Position numbers and translations under genes: made by a program. The notes beneath the pieces are model-generated. The model was not told the origin of the DNA, did not search any database, and saw only the letters and a list, made by a program, of their open reading frames with translations. A stretch of 38,213 nucleotides of DNA from Pseudomonadota bacterium. Lineage in GTDB: Bacteria; Myxococcota_A; UBA9160; PR03. The stretch lies in the NCBI GenBank assembly GCA_003576805.1, contig QEVM01000022.1, positions 1 through 38,213 of the forward strand, given 5' to 3'. This document shows, one piece after another, positions 16,752 to 24,960 of the stretch (position 1 is its first letter; each line of letters opens with the position of its first letter).

Positions 16752-19204
16752 GAGCGGCGGCCGCGCAGCTTGCGGAGCACGCGCGTCTTCAGGCCCGGCG
16801 GATCCTCCTCGTGGATCTCGCTGCGCACGAACGTCTCGCCGTGCGGGCCCCCGGACGGCAGCGCTGCGACGAAGCGCGCGTGCGGATAGGCGGCGGCGGG
16901 ATCGTCGCCGGTGTCGCTCATGCGCGTCGCGAACACGCCGGCCAGCAGCTCGTTCACGAGCACGTCGGGATGGCGGGCGCGGTCGATCTCGATCGCGATC
17001 GCGCGCGTCAGCGCGCGCACCGCGCCCTTCGACGCCGCGTAGGCCGAGCTGTCGGGAATCGGCCGCCGGTAGGCGAAGGAGCCCATGTTGAGGATCCGGC
17101 CGTGGCCGCGCGCCAGCATGCCGGGCAGCGCGCGCCGGCAGCACAGGTACATGCCGATCACGTTCGTCTCGATGGTGCGGATCCACTCCTCGACGGAGCC
17201 CTCGAGCACGCTCGTCTTCGGATACAGCGCCGCGTTGTTGACGAGCACGTCCACGCGGCCCGTGAGCCGCTCCGCCTCCGCGAACAGCCGCTCGACGTCG
17301 GCGGGGAGCCGCACGTCGCCGACGACGAAGTGCATCGCGCCGCCGCACTGCGCCGCCGTCTCGGCGAGGTCGCGCTCGGTGCGGCCGATGCCGACGACGG
17401 TGGCGCCGTCGCGCGCGAAGCCGATCGCGAGCCCGCGCCCGACGCCCGAGCCGGCGCCGGTCACGACCACGGTCTTGCCGTTGAAGATCCCGCTCATGCG
17501 CTGCTCCCCGCGCGTCGCCGCGCTCGCACGGTAGACCTCGATCGCCGCCGGCTCGCGCGCCGCGGAGCGCTCCGCGACGTCCGACCCGCCGAGCCGCTCG
17601 TCGATGCGCTGCGCGACGCGCAACGCGTTGGCGCCGATCGTGAGGCTCGGGTTCGTGCCGCTGCTCGACGGGAAGAACGACGCGTCCACCACGTACAGGT
17701 TGTCGACGCCGTGCGCGCGGTTGTCGCGGTCGAGCACGCTGGTCGCGGGGTCGTCGCCGAAGCGGCAGGTGCCGCACACGTGGCCCCAGTTCAGGTTGTT
17801 GTCGCCCGAGAGCACGAACGTCCGGACCGGCGCGACGACCGCGCGCAGCCGCTCGCGGAAGAGGCGCACGCGCTCGCGCAGCTCGTCGGGATAGCGATAC
17901 GAGAAGCGCAGCCCGCTCCTCGCGGACGCGTCGGGCACGACGCGGTTCTCGGCGTACGGCAAGTCTTCGATGATCGACGCGAAGATCGCCGCGTTGTTGA
18001 AGTACGCCATCGAGGCGTGCGAGACGGGCTTGAGCAGCGGGATGCCGGCGCGCTTCCACCAGCTCGGGTCGCGGTCGATCTGGTCGCGCAGGAACGTCCG
18101 GATCCGCCACGGCGTGAGATCGACGCCGACCGACTGGAACGTGCCGAGCTTGCGGCCCTCGGCGAAGTACAGGTCGTTCAGCGCGATCGTCTTGCTGGCG
18201 CCCGCCGACGCGCGCCGGCGCGGCGGGCGCACCGCGACGAAATCGCTCGCGTGGAGCATCAGGTTGCGGCCGACCAGCCCCGAGCGGTTGGCGAGCCCGT
18301 CCGGCCAGTCGGGCGAGCGCGAGCCCAGCAGCAGGATCGGGCTCATGTAGGCGCCGGCCGCGAGCACCACGACGCCCGCGCGCAGGCGCAGCTCGCGCCC
18401 GCGCCAGCGACACCGGACGGAGTCGACGCTGCGCGGGCCCGCCTCGAGCGCGAGCACCTCGCACTCGGGCAGCAGCGCGGCGGCGTGCCGCTCCGTCGCG
18501 GGCAGCACGCACACCCAGCCCGCGTCGGCCTTGCAGTCGCGCGGGCACAGGCCCGCCGGGCACTCGTCGCAGCCCTCGGCGTACTGGCGCCCGACGTGCA
18601 GCCGGTAGGGATGCAGGCCCGCCTCCGAGAACGCCTCGACCAGCTCGCAGTCGCGCGGGTTCGCCGGCGGCGGCTCGGGCAGGTTGCGCTCGCTCGCGGG
18701 GTGCAGCGGGTCGGGCGTGCCGTGCACGCGGTAGAGCGCCTCCGCGCGCCGGTAGTACGGCACGAGCTCTTCGTACGAGATCGGCCAGGCGTCGGGCAGC
18801 GCCGCGTCCTTCGCGTCGGGGAAGTTCGCGCGCGGCGCGAAGTCGAGCGGGTGGAAGCGCTCGAGCGCGGCGGCGTAGAGCGCGGTCGAGCCGCCGGTGC
18901 CGCAGCCGAGCGGCGCGTAGAACTCGAGCGCGCCGAAGCTCGTCTCGCCGGCGAGCGGCGTCGGCCACCAGCCGCGCCGCAGCCGCTGCTCGACGTCCTC
19001 GCGCGCCGCGTCGACGCCGAGCGGCGAGTAGTCGGTCGTGGGATCGCGGTGCAGCAGCCGGCCCTTCTCGAGCAGCAGCACGCGCCGGCCGCGCCGCGCG
19101 AGCTCCCAGCCGAGCGTCGCGCCGCCCATGCCGGTGCCGATCACGACGACGTCCCAGACCTCGGCCTCGGGCCGCTCGGGGATGCGCGCGCGCGCCGCGA
19201 TCAC
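16748..19204 (-). CDS. GMC-family oxidoreductase fused in frame to a short-chain dehydrogenase
   Basis: One uninterrupted 818-codon frame. Residues 1-540 are a GMC flavoprotein: dinucleotide motif VVVIGTGMGGATLGWEL (19-35), GCGTGGSTALY, four Cys in 212-224 (C-x2-C-x4-C-x3-C), GLVGRNLMLH, and the C-terminal signature HVCGTCRFG (475-483) to NPSLTIGANALRVA (518-531). After a 30-residue linker, residues 570-818 form a complete SDR: TGAGSGVG (582-589), NNAA, Ser709, Tyr722 and Lys726 (YAASK). GMC enzymes oxidise alcohols with FAD; SDRs use NAD(P). Together they could oxidise then reduce a sugar or alcohol, for example an epimerisation. The GTG start overlaps the SGNH stop (GTGA). A good ribosome site before Met570 could also give a free SDR. 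Confidence 0.85.
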   Translation of the reverse strand: MIAARARIPERPEAEVWDVVVIGTGMGGATLGWELARRGRRVLLLEKGRLLHRDPTTDYSPLGVDAAREDVEQRLRRGWWPTPLAGETSFGALEFYAPLGCGTGGSTALYAAALERFHPLDFAPRANFPDAKDAALPDAWPISYEELVPYYRRAEALYRVHGTPDPLHPASERNLPEPPPANPRDCELVEAFSEAGLHPYRLHVGRQYAEGCDECPAGLCPRDCKADAGWVCVLPATERHAAALLPECEVLALEAGPRSVDSVRCRWRGRELRLRAGVVVLAAGAYMSPILLLGSRSPDWPDGLANRSGLVGRNLMLHASDFVAVRPPRRRASAGASKTIALNDLYFAEGRKLGTFQSVGVDLTPWRIRTFLRDQIDRDPSWWKRAGIPLLKPVSHASMAYFNNAAIFASIIEDLPYAENRVVPDASARSGLRFSYRYPDELRERVRLFRERLRAVVAPVRTFVLSGDNNLNWGHVCGTCRFGDDPATSVLDRDNRAHGVDNLYVVDASFFPSSSGTNPSLTIGANALRVAQRIDERLGGSDVAERSAAREPAAIEVYRASAATRGEQRMSGIFNGKTVVVTGAGSGVGRGLAIGFARDGATVVGIGRTERDLAETAAQCGGAMHFVVGDVRLPADVERLFAEAERLTGRVDVLVNNAALYPKTSVLEGSVEEWIRTIETNVIGMYLCCRRALPGMLARGHGRILNMGSFAYRRPIPDSSAYAASKGAVRALTRAIAIEIDRARHPDVLVNELLAGVFATRMSDTGDDPAAAYPHARFVAALPSGGPHGETFVRSEIHEEDPPGLKTRVLRKLRGRRS
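17504..17509 (-). promoter_or_regulatory. Internal ribosome binding site before the SDR part
   Basis: GGGGAG on the minus strand lies six bases before an in-frame ATG (17497-17495) exactly where the SDR homology begins. It suggests either a relic of two separate genes or continued production of a separate 249-residue SDR besides the fusion. Confidence 0.45.
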
Positions 19205-20616
19205 CGGCCCGCTCCCGTGCCCGCGGTCGCGGCCGGCGCGCGCAGCAGGCCGTCCGCGACGATCGCCTCGGCGGCGAGCCGCGCGGCGAGCGCCTGGCCG
19301 GCGTCGTTCCAGTGGTCGTCGAGGCCGTCGAAGTAGAGCGCGTCGGCGCCGTGCGCGCGGAACGGCGCGAAGAGATCGAGGTGCGGGCGACCGATGCGCT
19401 GCGCGATCGCGCCGAGCGCGTCGGTCGCGCCGTTCGGCCGGTACTGCGGGTACTTCGCGGCGTCGACGAGGCCGCTGTCGTGGTGCGACACGACGTCGAT
19501 CGCGTGCGGCACGAACACGAAGAAGAGCGGCACGCGCTGCGCGTCGGCGACGGCCGCCATGCGCTCCATCACGGCCTGCATCATGCGCAGCTTGTAGCGC
19601 GCGGAGTCGCTGTCCGGGAGGAGCGTCACGTCGGCGTTGTAGGGATCGCTGAGCAGCTCGCGCACGACGTCGTCGCCCGCTTCCACGAACTCGCGGTACT
19701 CCGCCTGCACCTGCGCGAGGTAGCGCTCCACCTTGGCGGCGCGCTCGGCGTCGCTCGGCGCGCCGGCCGGCGCGCCGCGCCGGCGCAGCCCCGCCGCCAG
19801 CTCGCGCAGCACGCGGCGCAGGATCGGCTCGCTGCGCGCGAGCGTCATGCGCAGGCGGATCTCGTCGTCGAGGACGTACGCGTTGTCGCGGAGCGTCCCG
19901 TCGGGCGCGAGGCGGTAGAGCTTGTTGCGCACGAGATCGCCGAAGTCGTTGCCCGCGTAGATCGACACCACGACGAGATCGGCGTCGAGCCAGCCGAGCT
20001 CTTCCTCCATGCGGCGCAGCGACTGATCGGGCCCGTAGCCCGCGACGCCGGCGTTGAGCACTTCGACCGGCCCGCCGAGCGACGCCGCGAGCGCGCGCCC
20101 GAGCTGCGCCGCGAAGGTGTCCGCGTCGCGCGAGTACTCGGCCTGGATGAAGGAGTCGCCGTACACGACGACGCGCGGCGCCTGCTTCGGGCGCGCGATC
20201 GGGCCGCCGCGAAAGCCCTCGGGACCGAACCCGTAGGTGATGCGGTCGCCGCCGTGGCTCGGCGCGCGCCGATAGTCGCGCTCGGCGCCCGGCACCGGCG
20301 CGTACAGGCGGCGCTCGTCGAGGCGGAACGGCGTGCGGTGGCGCGCGCTGAGGAAGGGCCGCGCCAGCAGCTCCGCGGCGACCAGCGTCAGCGCCGTCGA
20401 GAGCACGATCGAGAGGACGCCCGCGCTCCAGCGCGGTGCGGCGAGCGCGGTGACGACGAGCGCCGCCGCGACGCCGAGCACGCCGAGCTCGACGAGCCGC
20501 AGGCCCGGCTCCGCGCCGAGCCAAGGCCGATCGCTGAGCGCCGCGGCCGCCAGCAGAGCCGCGACCAGCAACGCGAGTCCGCGAGCGACCGGGCTCGCCG
20601 CGCCGGGTGCCGCCAT
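19201..20616 (-). CDS. Membrane-anchored SGNH/GDSL-family hydrolase
   Basis: 471 residues. Three hydrophobic helices occupy residues 10-85 (ARGLALLVAALLAAAAL, LVELGVLGVAAALVVTALA, AGVLSIVLSTALTLVAAELL), then a periplasmic domain. The SGNH motifs are complete: VYGDSFIQ with nucleophile Ser155, NAGVAGYGPDQ (block II Gly), YAGNDFGD (block III Asn223) and DDHWNDAG with Asp433/434 and His435. This layout, with D-x-H-W-N, resembles the acetyltransferase/esterase domains of AlgX/AlgJ-like polysaccharide O-acetylation proteins, so it may add or remove acyl groups on the exported glycan. The ATG at 20616 follows GGAG. It sits 37 bases after the GT2 gene and overlaps the GMC-SDR gene by four bases. Confidence 0.87.
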   Translation of the reverse strand: MAAPGAASPVARGLALLVAALLAAAALSDRPWLGAEPGLRLVELGVLGVAAALVVTALAAPRWSAGVLSIVLSTALTLVAAELLARPFLSARHRTPFRLDERRLYAPVPGAERDYRRAPSHGGDRITYGFGPEGFRGGPIARPKQAPRVVVYGDSFIQAEYSRDADTFAAQLGRALAASLGGPVEVLNAGVAGYGPDQSLRRMEEELGWLDADLVVVSIYAGNDFGDLVRNKLYRLAPDGTLRDNAYVLDDEIRLRMTLARSEPILRRVLRELAAGLRRRGAPAGAPSDAERAAKVERYLAQVQAEYREFVEAGDDVVRELLSDPYNADVTLLPDSDSARYKLRMMQAVMERMAAVADAQRVPLFFVFVPHAIDVVSHHDSGLVDAAKYPQYRPNGATDALGAIAQRIGRPHLDLFAPFRAHGADALYFDGLDDHWNDAGQALAARLAAEAIVADGLLRAPAATAGTGAGR

Positions 20617-20653
20617 GGCTCTCCGCACTCCTTCGCGCGAAGCCGGCGCGCGG

Positions 20654-21553
20654 CTACGCCGCCTCGCGACGGCTGGTCGCTTCGAGGTAGCCGCGCAGGT
20701 GGCGCAGCGTGAAGCGCGAGAGCTGCTGCTTGCGGACCCACGCCACGTAGTCGGCGTCGTAGCGCGGCGCACCGCGCAGCGCGGCGCGCAGGTAGCCGAG
20801 CAGGAGCGCCGTGCCGCCGGTGACGCGCGGATAGTCCTGCAGCGCGCTGCGCGCGCTGCGCACCAGCAGGTAGAGCCAGTGGTAGCCGAGGAAGTGGTAC
20901 AGCTCGCCCATCTCGAAGCGGCTCTTCAGCACGTTCGCCTGGCGCCCGTCGATCGGGCGGTGGTGGATCAGCGGCTCGTCGATGAAGCTGCGCGTCGTCC
21001 AGCCGAGCATCTGCGCGCGCGTCTCGTCGATCATGTCCCAGCCGCGCCGCGCCTCGAGCCCGCCGATCGCCTCGAAGCAGGCGCGCCGGTACATCTTGGC
21101 GGGGCCGCGCACGTGCTCGTCGGGGCACCACTCGATCTGGCGCACGCCGTCGTTCACGAGGAAGGTCTTGCCGCTCGCCATGCCGAGCTTCGGATCGGCG
21201 TCGAAGCGGCGCAGCAGGTTCTCGAAGTAGCGCGGCTCGAAGGAGAGGTCGGCGTCGAGCTTGACGACGAACTCCCACGGCAGCGGGCGCACGCGCTCGA
21301 AGCCCTCGTTGAAGGCGTCGACGACGCCGCCGCCGAGCGCGCGGAAGCCGCGGTTGCGGCGCGGCACGACGTCGATCCACGGCGCCGCGCTGCGGTGCCG
21401 TTCGAGCAGCTCGCGGGTGCGATCCGTCGAGCCGTCGTCCACCACCACCCAGCGCAGCGGCGCGATCGTCTGCGCCAGCATCGAGCGCACCGTGAGCTCG
21501 ATCGTGCGCTCCTCGTCGCGGGCGGGCGTGATGACGACGTAGCGCTGGTTCAT
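20654..21553 (-). CDS. Family 2 glycosyltransferase
   Basis: 299 residues, single GT-A domain. VVVDDGSTDRT (36-46) binds the nucleotide, KLDADLSF (98-105) carries the DxD metal motif, and GWDMIDETRAQMLGW is the acceptor/catalytic-base region seen in many processive-like or N-glycan GT2 enzymes. No membrane helices are evident, so it should work on the cytoplasmic face, adding a sugar to a lipid-linked glycan. It is the first gene of the minus-strand group. Its start codon follows a small hairpin (21556-21570) that contains the ribosome binding site. It is divergent from the flippase gene, 138 bases away, so the two are likely co-controlled from the shared gap. Sugar specificity cannot be read from the sequence. 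Confidence 0.9.
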   Translation of the reverse strand: MNQRYVVITPARDEERTIELTVRSMLAQTIAPLRWVVVDDGSTDRTRELLERHRSAAPWIDVVPRRNRGFRALGGGVVDAFNEGFERVRPLPWEFVVKLDADLSFEPRYFENLLRRFDADPKLGMASGKTFLVNDGVRQIEWCPDEHVRGPAKMYRRACFEAIGGLEARRGWDMIDETRAQMLGWTTRSFIDEPLIHHRPIDGRQANVLKSRFEMGELYHFLGYHWLYLLVRSARSALQDYPRVTGGTALLLGYLRAALRGAPRYDADYVAWVRKQQLSRFTLRHLRGYLEATSRREAA

Positions 21554-21555
21554 GC

Positions 21556-21570
21556 GATTCCTTCGGAATC
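21556..21570 (-). promoter_or_regulatory. Hairpin overlapping the ribosome binding site of the GT2 gene
   Basis: On the minus strand GATTCC-GAA-GGAATC forms a 6-bp stem with a three-base loop, ending two bases before the ATG. The Shine-Dalgarno sequence AAGGA is split between loop and stem, so folding would hide it. A translational switch is a reasonable guess; a protein-binding palindrome is the alternative. Confidence 0.4.
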
Positions 21571-21691
21571 CGGTGCGGCCGGACTTGAGTCAGCGCGGCG
21601 GACGACGAACGTAGGGTACGACGCGCAGCGGCTCACCCCCCTTGGGGTCTCGATGGCAGCCGCAAGAGCGCGCGAGTAGGTTGCGCCATTC

Positions 21692-23149
21692 ATGCCCCAA
21701 CGAGCCGCCGAGGCCGACAGCGCTCCGAGCGACGTCCTGCGCAAGCGCACGGCCTCCAGCACGCTCGTCAGCATCGCGGGTCAGGTCGCCGCGCAGGTCC
21801 TCCGGCTGGGGGGAAATCTCGTCCTCGCGCACCTGCTCTTCCCCGAGGCCTTCGGCCTCATGGCGCTCGTCAACCTCGTGATGTGGACGCTGCAGGCGAT
21901 CTCCGACGTCGGCATCAACGCCGCGATCGTGCGCCACGCCCGCGACGACGACCGCTTCGTGGACACCGCGTGGACGCTGCAGGTCGTGCGCGGCGTCGTG
22001 TTGTGGCTCTTCGGCGTCGCGCTCGCGCACCCGATCGCGCGCTTCTACGGCGAGCCGGAGTTGGCTTCGCTGGTGCCGGCCGCCGCCTTCAGCGCGCTGC
22101 TGCTCGGCTTCGGCTCCACCAAGGTCGTGACGCTGACGCGCAACATCGCGCCCGGCCGCGTCGTCGCGATCGAGGTCGGCTCGCAGGGAATCGCGCTCGT
22201 CGTGACGGTGTGGCTGGCGTGGAGCTTCCGCTCGGTGTGGGCGCTCGTCGCGGGCGGCCTGGTCGCGACGGCGGTGCGCACGCTCGCGAGCCACGCGCTG
22301 GTGCCGGGCCGCGGCAACCGCTTCGCGTGGGACGCGAGCGCCGCGCGCGAGCTGATCGAGTTCGGGCGCTGGGTCACGCTCAGCACGACCTTCAACTTCC
22401 TCGCCTTCCGCATGGACCTCGCGCTGGTCGGCGTGCTGCTGCCGGTCGAGACGGTCGGCGTCTACAGCATCGGCGTGATCCTCTCGAACGTCGTGCGCGA
22501 GGTGCTCGCGCAGATCAACCGGCTGGTCGTGCTGCCGACGCTCTCGGCCGCCGTGCGCGCGGGGCCCGACACGCTGCCCGACGGCATCCTGCGGCTGCGC
22601 AGCAGCATCCTGCCGACGGCGCTCACCGGCACGATCGCCGCGGTCACGCTCGCGCCCGCGCTCTTCACCGGCCTCTACGACGAGCGCTACCACGACGCCG
22701 CCTGGATCGCGCAGCTCTCGATGCTCGCGGTCTGGTTCTCGTTCCTGTGCGACGTCTCCGGCACCGCACTGCTCGCGATCGGCGACTCGCGGAGCTGGGC
22801 GATCAGCACCGCGGTGAAGGCGCTGCTCACGCTCGTCGCGTGCCTCGCGGGACACCGGCTGGGCGGCGTTCCGGGGCTGATCGTCGGCGGCGCCGCGGCC
22901 GCGCTCGGCACCTACGGCCTCGCGAGCTGGCAGCTCGCGCACCACCGCGTCCACGTGCTGCGCGGCGACGCGCCGTACACGCTCGCCGCGCTCGCGCTCG
23001 GCGCGCTCGGCGCCGGCCTGCCGCACCTCGCCGCGCCCGGCGCGCCGCCGCGCGTGCAGGCGGCGTGGTCGCTCGCGATCTCGGCCGCGCTGCTCGCGCC
23101 GCTCGCGTTCTGGGCGCTGCGCCGGCTGCGCGCCGGCGCGGGTCTCTAG
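21692..23149 (+). CDS. Wzx-type oligosaccharide flippase (MOP superfamily)
   Basis: 485 residues, about 12-14 hydrophobic helices. The N-terminus shows the flippase pattern: SIAGQVAAQVLRLGGNLVLAHLLFPEAFGLMALV, followed by ISDVGINAAIVRH, typical of WzxC-like proteins in which the substrate path is lined by Arg/Asp. The middle (EFGRWVTLSTTFNFLAFRMDLALVGVLLPVETVGVY) is another family landmark. Such proteins move undecaprenyl-linked repeat units across the inner membrane. It is divergent from the GT2 gene and convergent with the ligase-like gene, with only seven bases between stops. The ribosome site is not obvious, but ATG 21692 gives a normal N-terminus. Confidence 0.88.
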   Translation: MPQRAAEADSAPSDVLRKRTASSTLVSIAGQVAAQVLRLGGNLVLAHLLFPEAFGLMALVNLVMWTLQAISDVGINAAIVRHARDDDRFVDTAWTLQVVRGVVLWLFGVALAHPIARFYGEPELASLVPAAAFSALLLGFGSTKVVTLTRNIAPGRVVAIEVGSQGIALVVTVWLAWSFRSVWALVAGGLVATAVRTLASHALVPGRGNRFAWDASAARELIEFGRWVTLSTTFNFLAFRMDLALVGVLLPVETVGVYSIGVILSNVVREVLAQINRLVVLPTLSAAVRAGPDTLPDGILRLRSSILPTALTGTIAAVTLAPALFTGLYDERYHDAAWIAQLSMLAVWFSFLCDVSGTALLAIGDSRSWAISTAVKALLTLVACLAGHRLGGVPGLIVGGAAAALGTYGLASWQLAHHRVHVLRGDAPYTLAALALGALGAGLPHLAAPGAPPRVQAAWSLAISAALLAPLAFWALRRLRAGAGL

Positions 23150-23156
23150 CGCCCGC

Positions 23157-24617
23157 TCACGACCGCTCGTCGCGCGAGGGGCCGAGCAGCTGCGTGTTGC
23201 GCAGGCGCGTGCCCTCCGGCGGCTTCGGCGCGGCGCCGGCCGGCGGCTCCGGCGCCGCGTCGGCGCGCGATCCGCAGACGCCGTACAGCACGCCCGCGAA
23301 GAACACCGGCATGCAGTTCCACCAGCCGTTGATCAGCAGGTCCACCGCGCGCATGCCGACGATCGCCATCAGCGCGGCGAGCAGGATGGCGTCGCGCTTG
23401 CCCCAGCGCCGGACGCGCCGCCACGCCGCGAGCACCGGCCACACCAGCATCGCGTAGTGCAGCTCGACGCCGGCGATGCCGTTGGTGCCGAGCCGGATCA
23501 CCCACCAGCCGTCGAGCCCGACCTCGCCGTGGCCGAACGTCTCGGCGCCGGGGATGCGCTCGTAGGTGCCCCAGCCGAACCAGAGCCGGTCGCCGATGTT
23601 GCCGAGGACGAAGTCCTCCTCGTCGAAGCGACCCTTCAGCGAGCGCGCGCGCTCCTCGTCGAAGCCCGCGGCGAACTCGATGATGGCGTCGTCGGGAAAG
23701 ACGTCCGCCATGCGCAGCGCCGGATACGTGCACGCCAGCAGCGCGAGCGAGAGCCCGATCGTGGACAGCATGCGGGGCGTGAGCAGCCACGACGCGAGCG
23801 CCAGCACCGCGCCGTAGACGTTGCCGGCGATGTTGCGCGTCATCAGCAGCCCGAACCAGTTGGCGGCGATCGTGGGCTTCGCGCCGAGGCGGACGATCGG
23901 CACCCGCAGCGGCAGGCGCGCGCGTGCGAGCGCGACCGACGCCAGCAGCGTCGCGCCCATCCAGGTCGCGACCGAGAGGCCGTTGTCCATGAACACGATC
24001 GGCTGGATCACGCCCCAGCGCCACTGCGGCCGCATCGGCACGCCGTAGATCCAGTCGCTGAGCTGGAACACGCGGAACGGAACGCTCATCACGACCTCGA
24101 CCACGATCAGCGCGGTGTAGACCACGCCCGCCGCGGCGAGCGTCGTCATCAGCACGCGCAGGTCCTGGCGCGTCGTGAACAGCGCGCGTCCGACGAAGAA
24201 CGGCACGATGATGCCGAGCACGTCGTCGCCGGTCTGCGCGACGACCGCCCACACGCCGCGCCCCGGCTCGAGGCGGCCCTCGTCCCACATCGGGTCGGGG
24301 TTCGTCAGCGCGGCGGCGACGTTCGCGAGGATCATCAGCAGGAGCAGCGCCTCCGGCCCGAAGCCGAAGCGGGCGCGCGCGACGTCGCGCGATCGGTACG
24401 CGATCGCGCCGAGCAGCGCGCTCCCGTAGGTGACGTACTCCTTGTCGAAGGGCGGCAGCACCGGGAAGTCCCAGGCGACGACCTCGGGCAGGAACACCGA
24501 GCCGACCAGCACGACGCCCGCCGCCGCGATCGCGCGCGGCAGCCGTGCGAACGCCGCGATCGCCAGCGGCACGAACGCGACGAGCGCGAGCATCGCGATC
24601 GGATACGGGCCGATCAC
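23157..24617 (-). CDS. O-antigen ligase/polymerase-like membrane protein
   Basis: 486 residues from a GTG (24617). About 11 hydrophobic segments flank a large hydrophilic loop around residues 335-385 (RFDEEDFVLGNIGDRLWFGWGTYERIPG), which has the form of the long periplasmic loop in Wzy/WaaL enzymes that polymerise or transfer lipid-linked glycans. The loop's IGDRLWFGWGTYERIPGAE matches the usual GVG-type turn. WaaL or Wzy cannot be chosen from sequence. The protein ends in a hydrophilic, Pro-rich tail. ATG codons further on (MLALVAF) are alternatives; I chose the GTG because it sits at the start of the hydrophobic region. The neighbours (flippase, acyltransferase, SGNH proteins) support a role in surface polysaccharide assembly. 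Confidence 0.75.
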   Translation of the reverse strand: MIGPYPIAMLALVAFVPLAIAAFARLPRAIAAAGVVLVGSVFLPEVVAWDFPVLPPFDKEYVTYGSALLGAIAYRSRDVARARFGFGPEALLLLMILANVAAALTNPDPMWDEGRLEPGRGVWAVVAQTGDDVLGIIVPFFVGRALFTTRQDLRVLMTTLAAAGVVYTALIVVEVVMSVPFRVFQLSDWIYGVPMRPQWRWGVIQPIVFMDNGLSVATWMGATLLASVALARARLPLRVPIVRLGAKPTIAANWFGLLMTRNIAGNVYGAVLALASWLLTPRMLSTIGLSLALLACTYPALRMADVFPDDAIIEFAAGFDEERARSLKGRFDEEDFVLGNIGDRLWFGWGTYERIPGAETFGHGEVGLDGWWVIRLGTNGIAGVELHYAMLVWPVLAAWRRVRRWGKRDAILLAALMAIVGMRAVDLLINGWWNCMPVFFAGVLYGVCGSRADAAPEPPAGAAPKPPEGTRLRNTQLLGPSRDERS

Positions 24618-24960
24618 GCCGCCGCGCCTCGCGCCGTCGCGTGCGCGCGGCGTCGACCCTTCCCCATCCCCACCATGGCGCCCTCGTAGCAGATCGACGC
24701 TGCGACCGGTACGCCGTCGCGCGGCGCTCTTCGCGTCGCCTCGGCCAGGCCCCGTCGCGAGCCGGGCCCGCTGGCTCCGCATCGGCCGCGGCGGCGGCGG
24801 ACCGGAGCGGCGCGGCGTCGCGAGACCCGATCGCGCTCACCGTTCGCGGCGAACTGCCGATGCGGAATGTCCGTGCGGCGACGCGCGGCGCAGGGCGGAA
24901 TGCGGCGCGGGTTGGTATCGATCGCGGCCGCGCGCGCGCGGCCGCGGCGACGAGAGAGCG
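24618..24960. other. 343-base divergent intergenic region
   Basis: This gap lies between the ligase-like gene (minus) and the acyltransferase (plus) and should hold both promoters. No coding frame here shows protein character; a 20-codon minus-strand ATG frame (from the CAT near 24676) ends on the ligase GTG as GTGA and is probably chance. I see no clear -35/-10 pair. A 24-bp palindrome lies near the right end. Confidence 0.55.
24923..24946. repeat. 24-bp perfect palindrome before the acyltransferase ATG
   Basis: CGCGGCCG, then alternating CG, then CGGCCGCG: each base from 24923 pairs with its partner back from 24946. It ends 14 bases before the ATG. The sequence is pure G/C and tends to arise by chance at this base composition, but it could form a cruciform or a hairpin near the ribosome site (GAGAG). 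Confidence 0.5.

Noticed and set aside
17450..17600. Frameshift or missed stop as the cause of the GMC-SDR fusion
   Set aside because: The frame is continuous, both halves are full length, and the linker codons show the usual G/C third positions. Kept as a check in the finding rather than called a sequencing error.
24618..24960. Small protein gene in the 343-base gap
   Set aside because: Candidate frames are Arg/Ala-rich only and have no ribosome site or conserved pattern.
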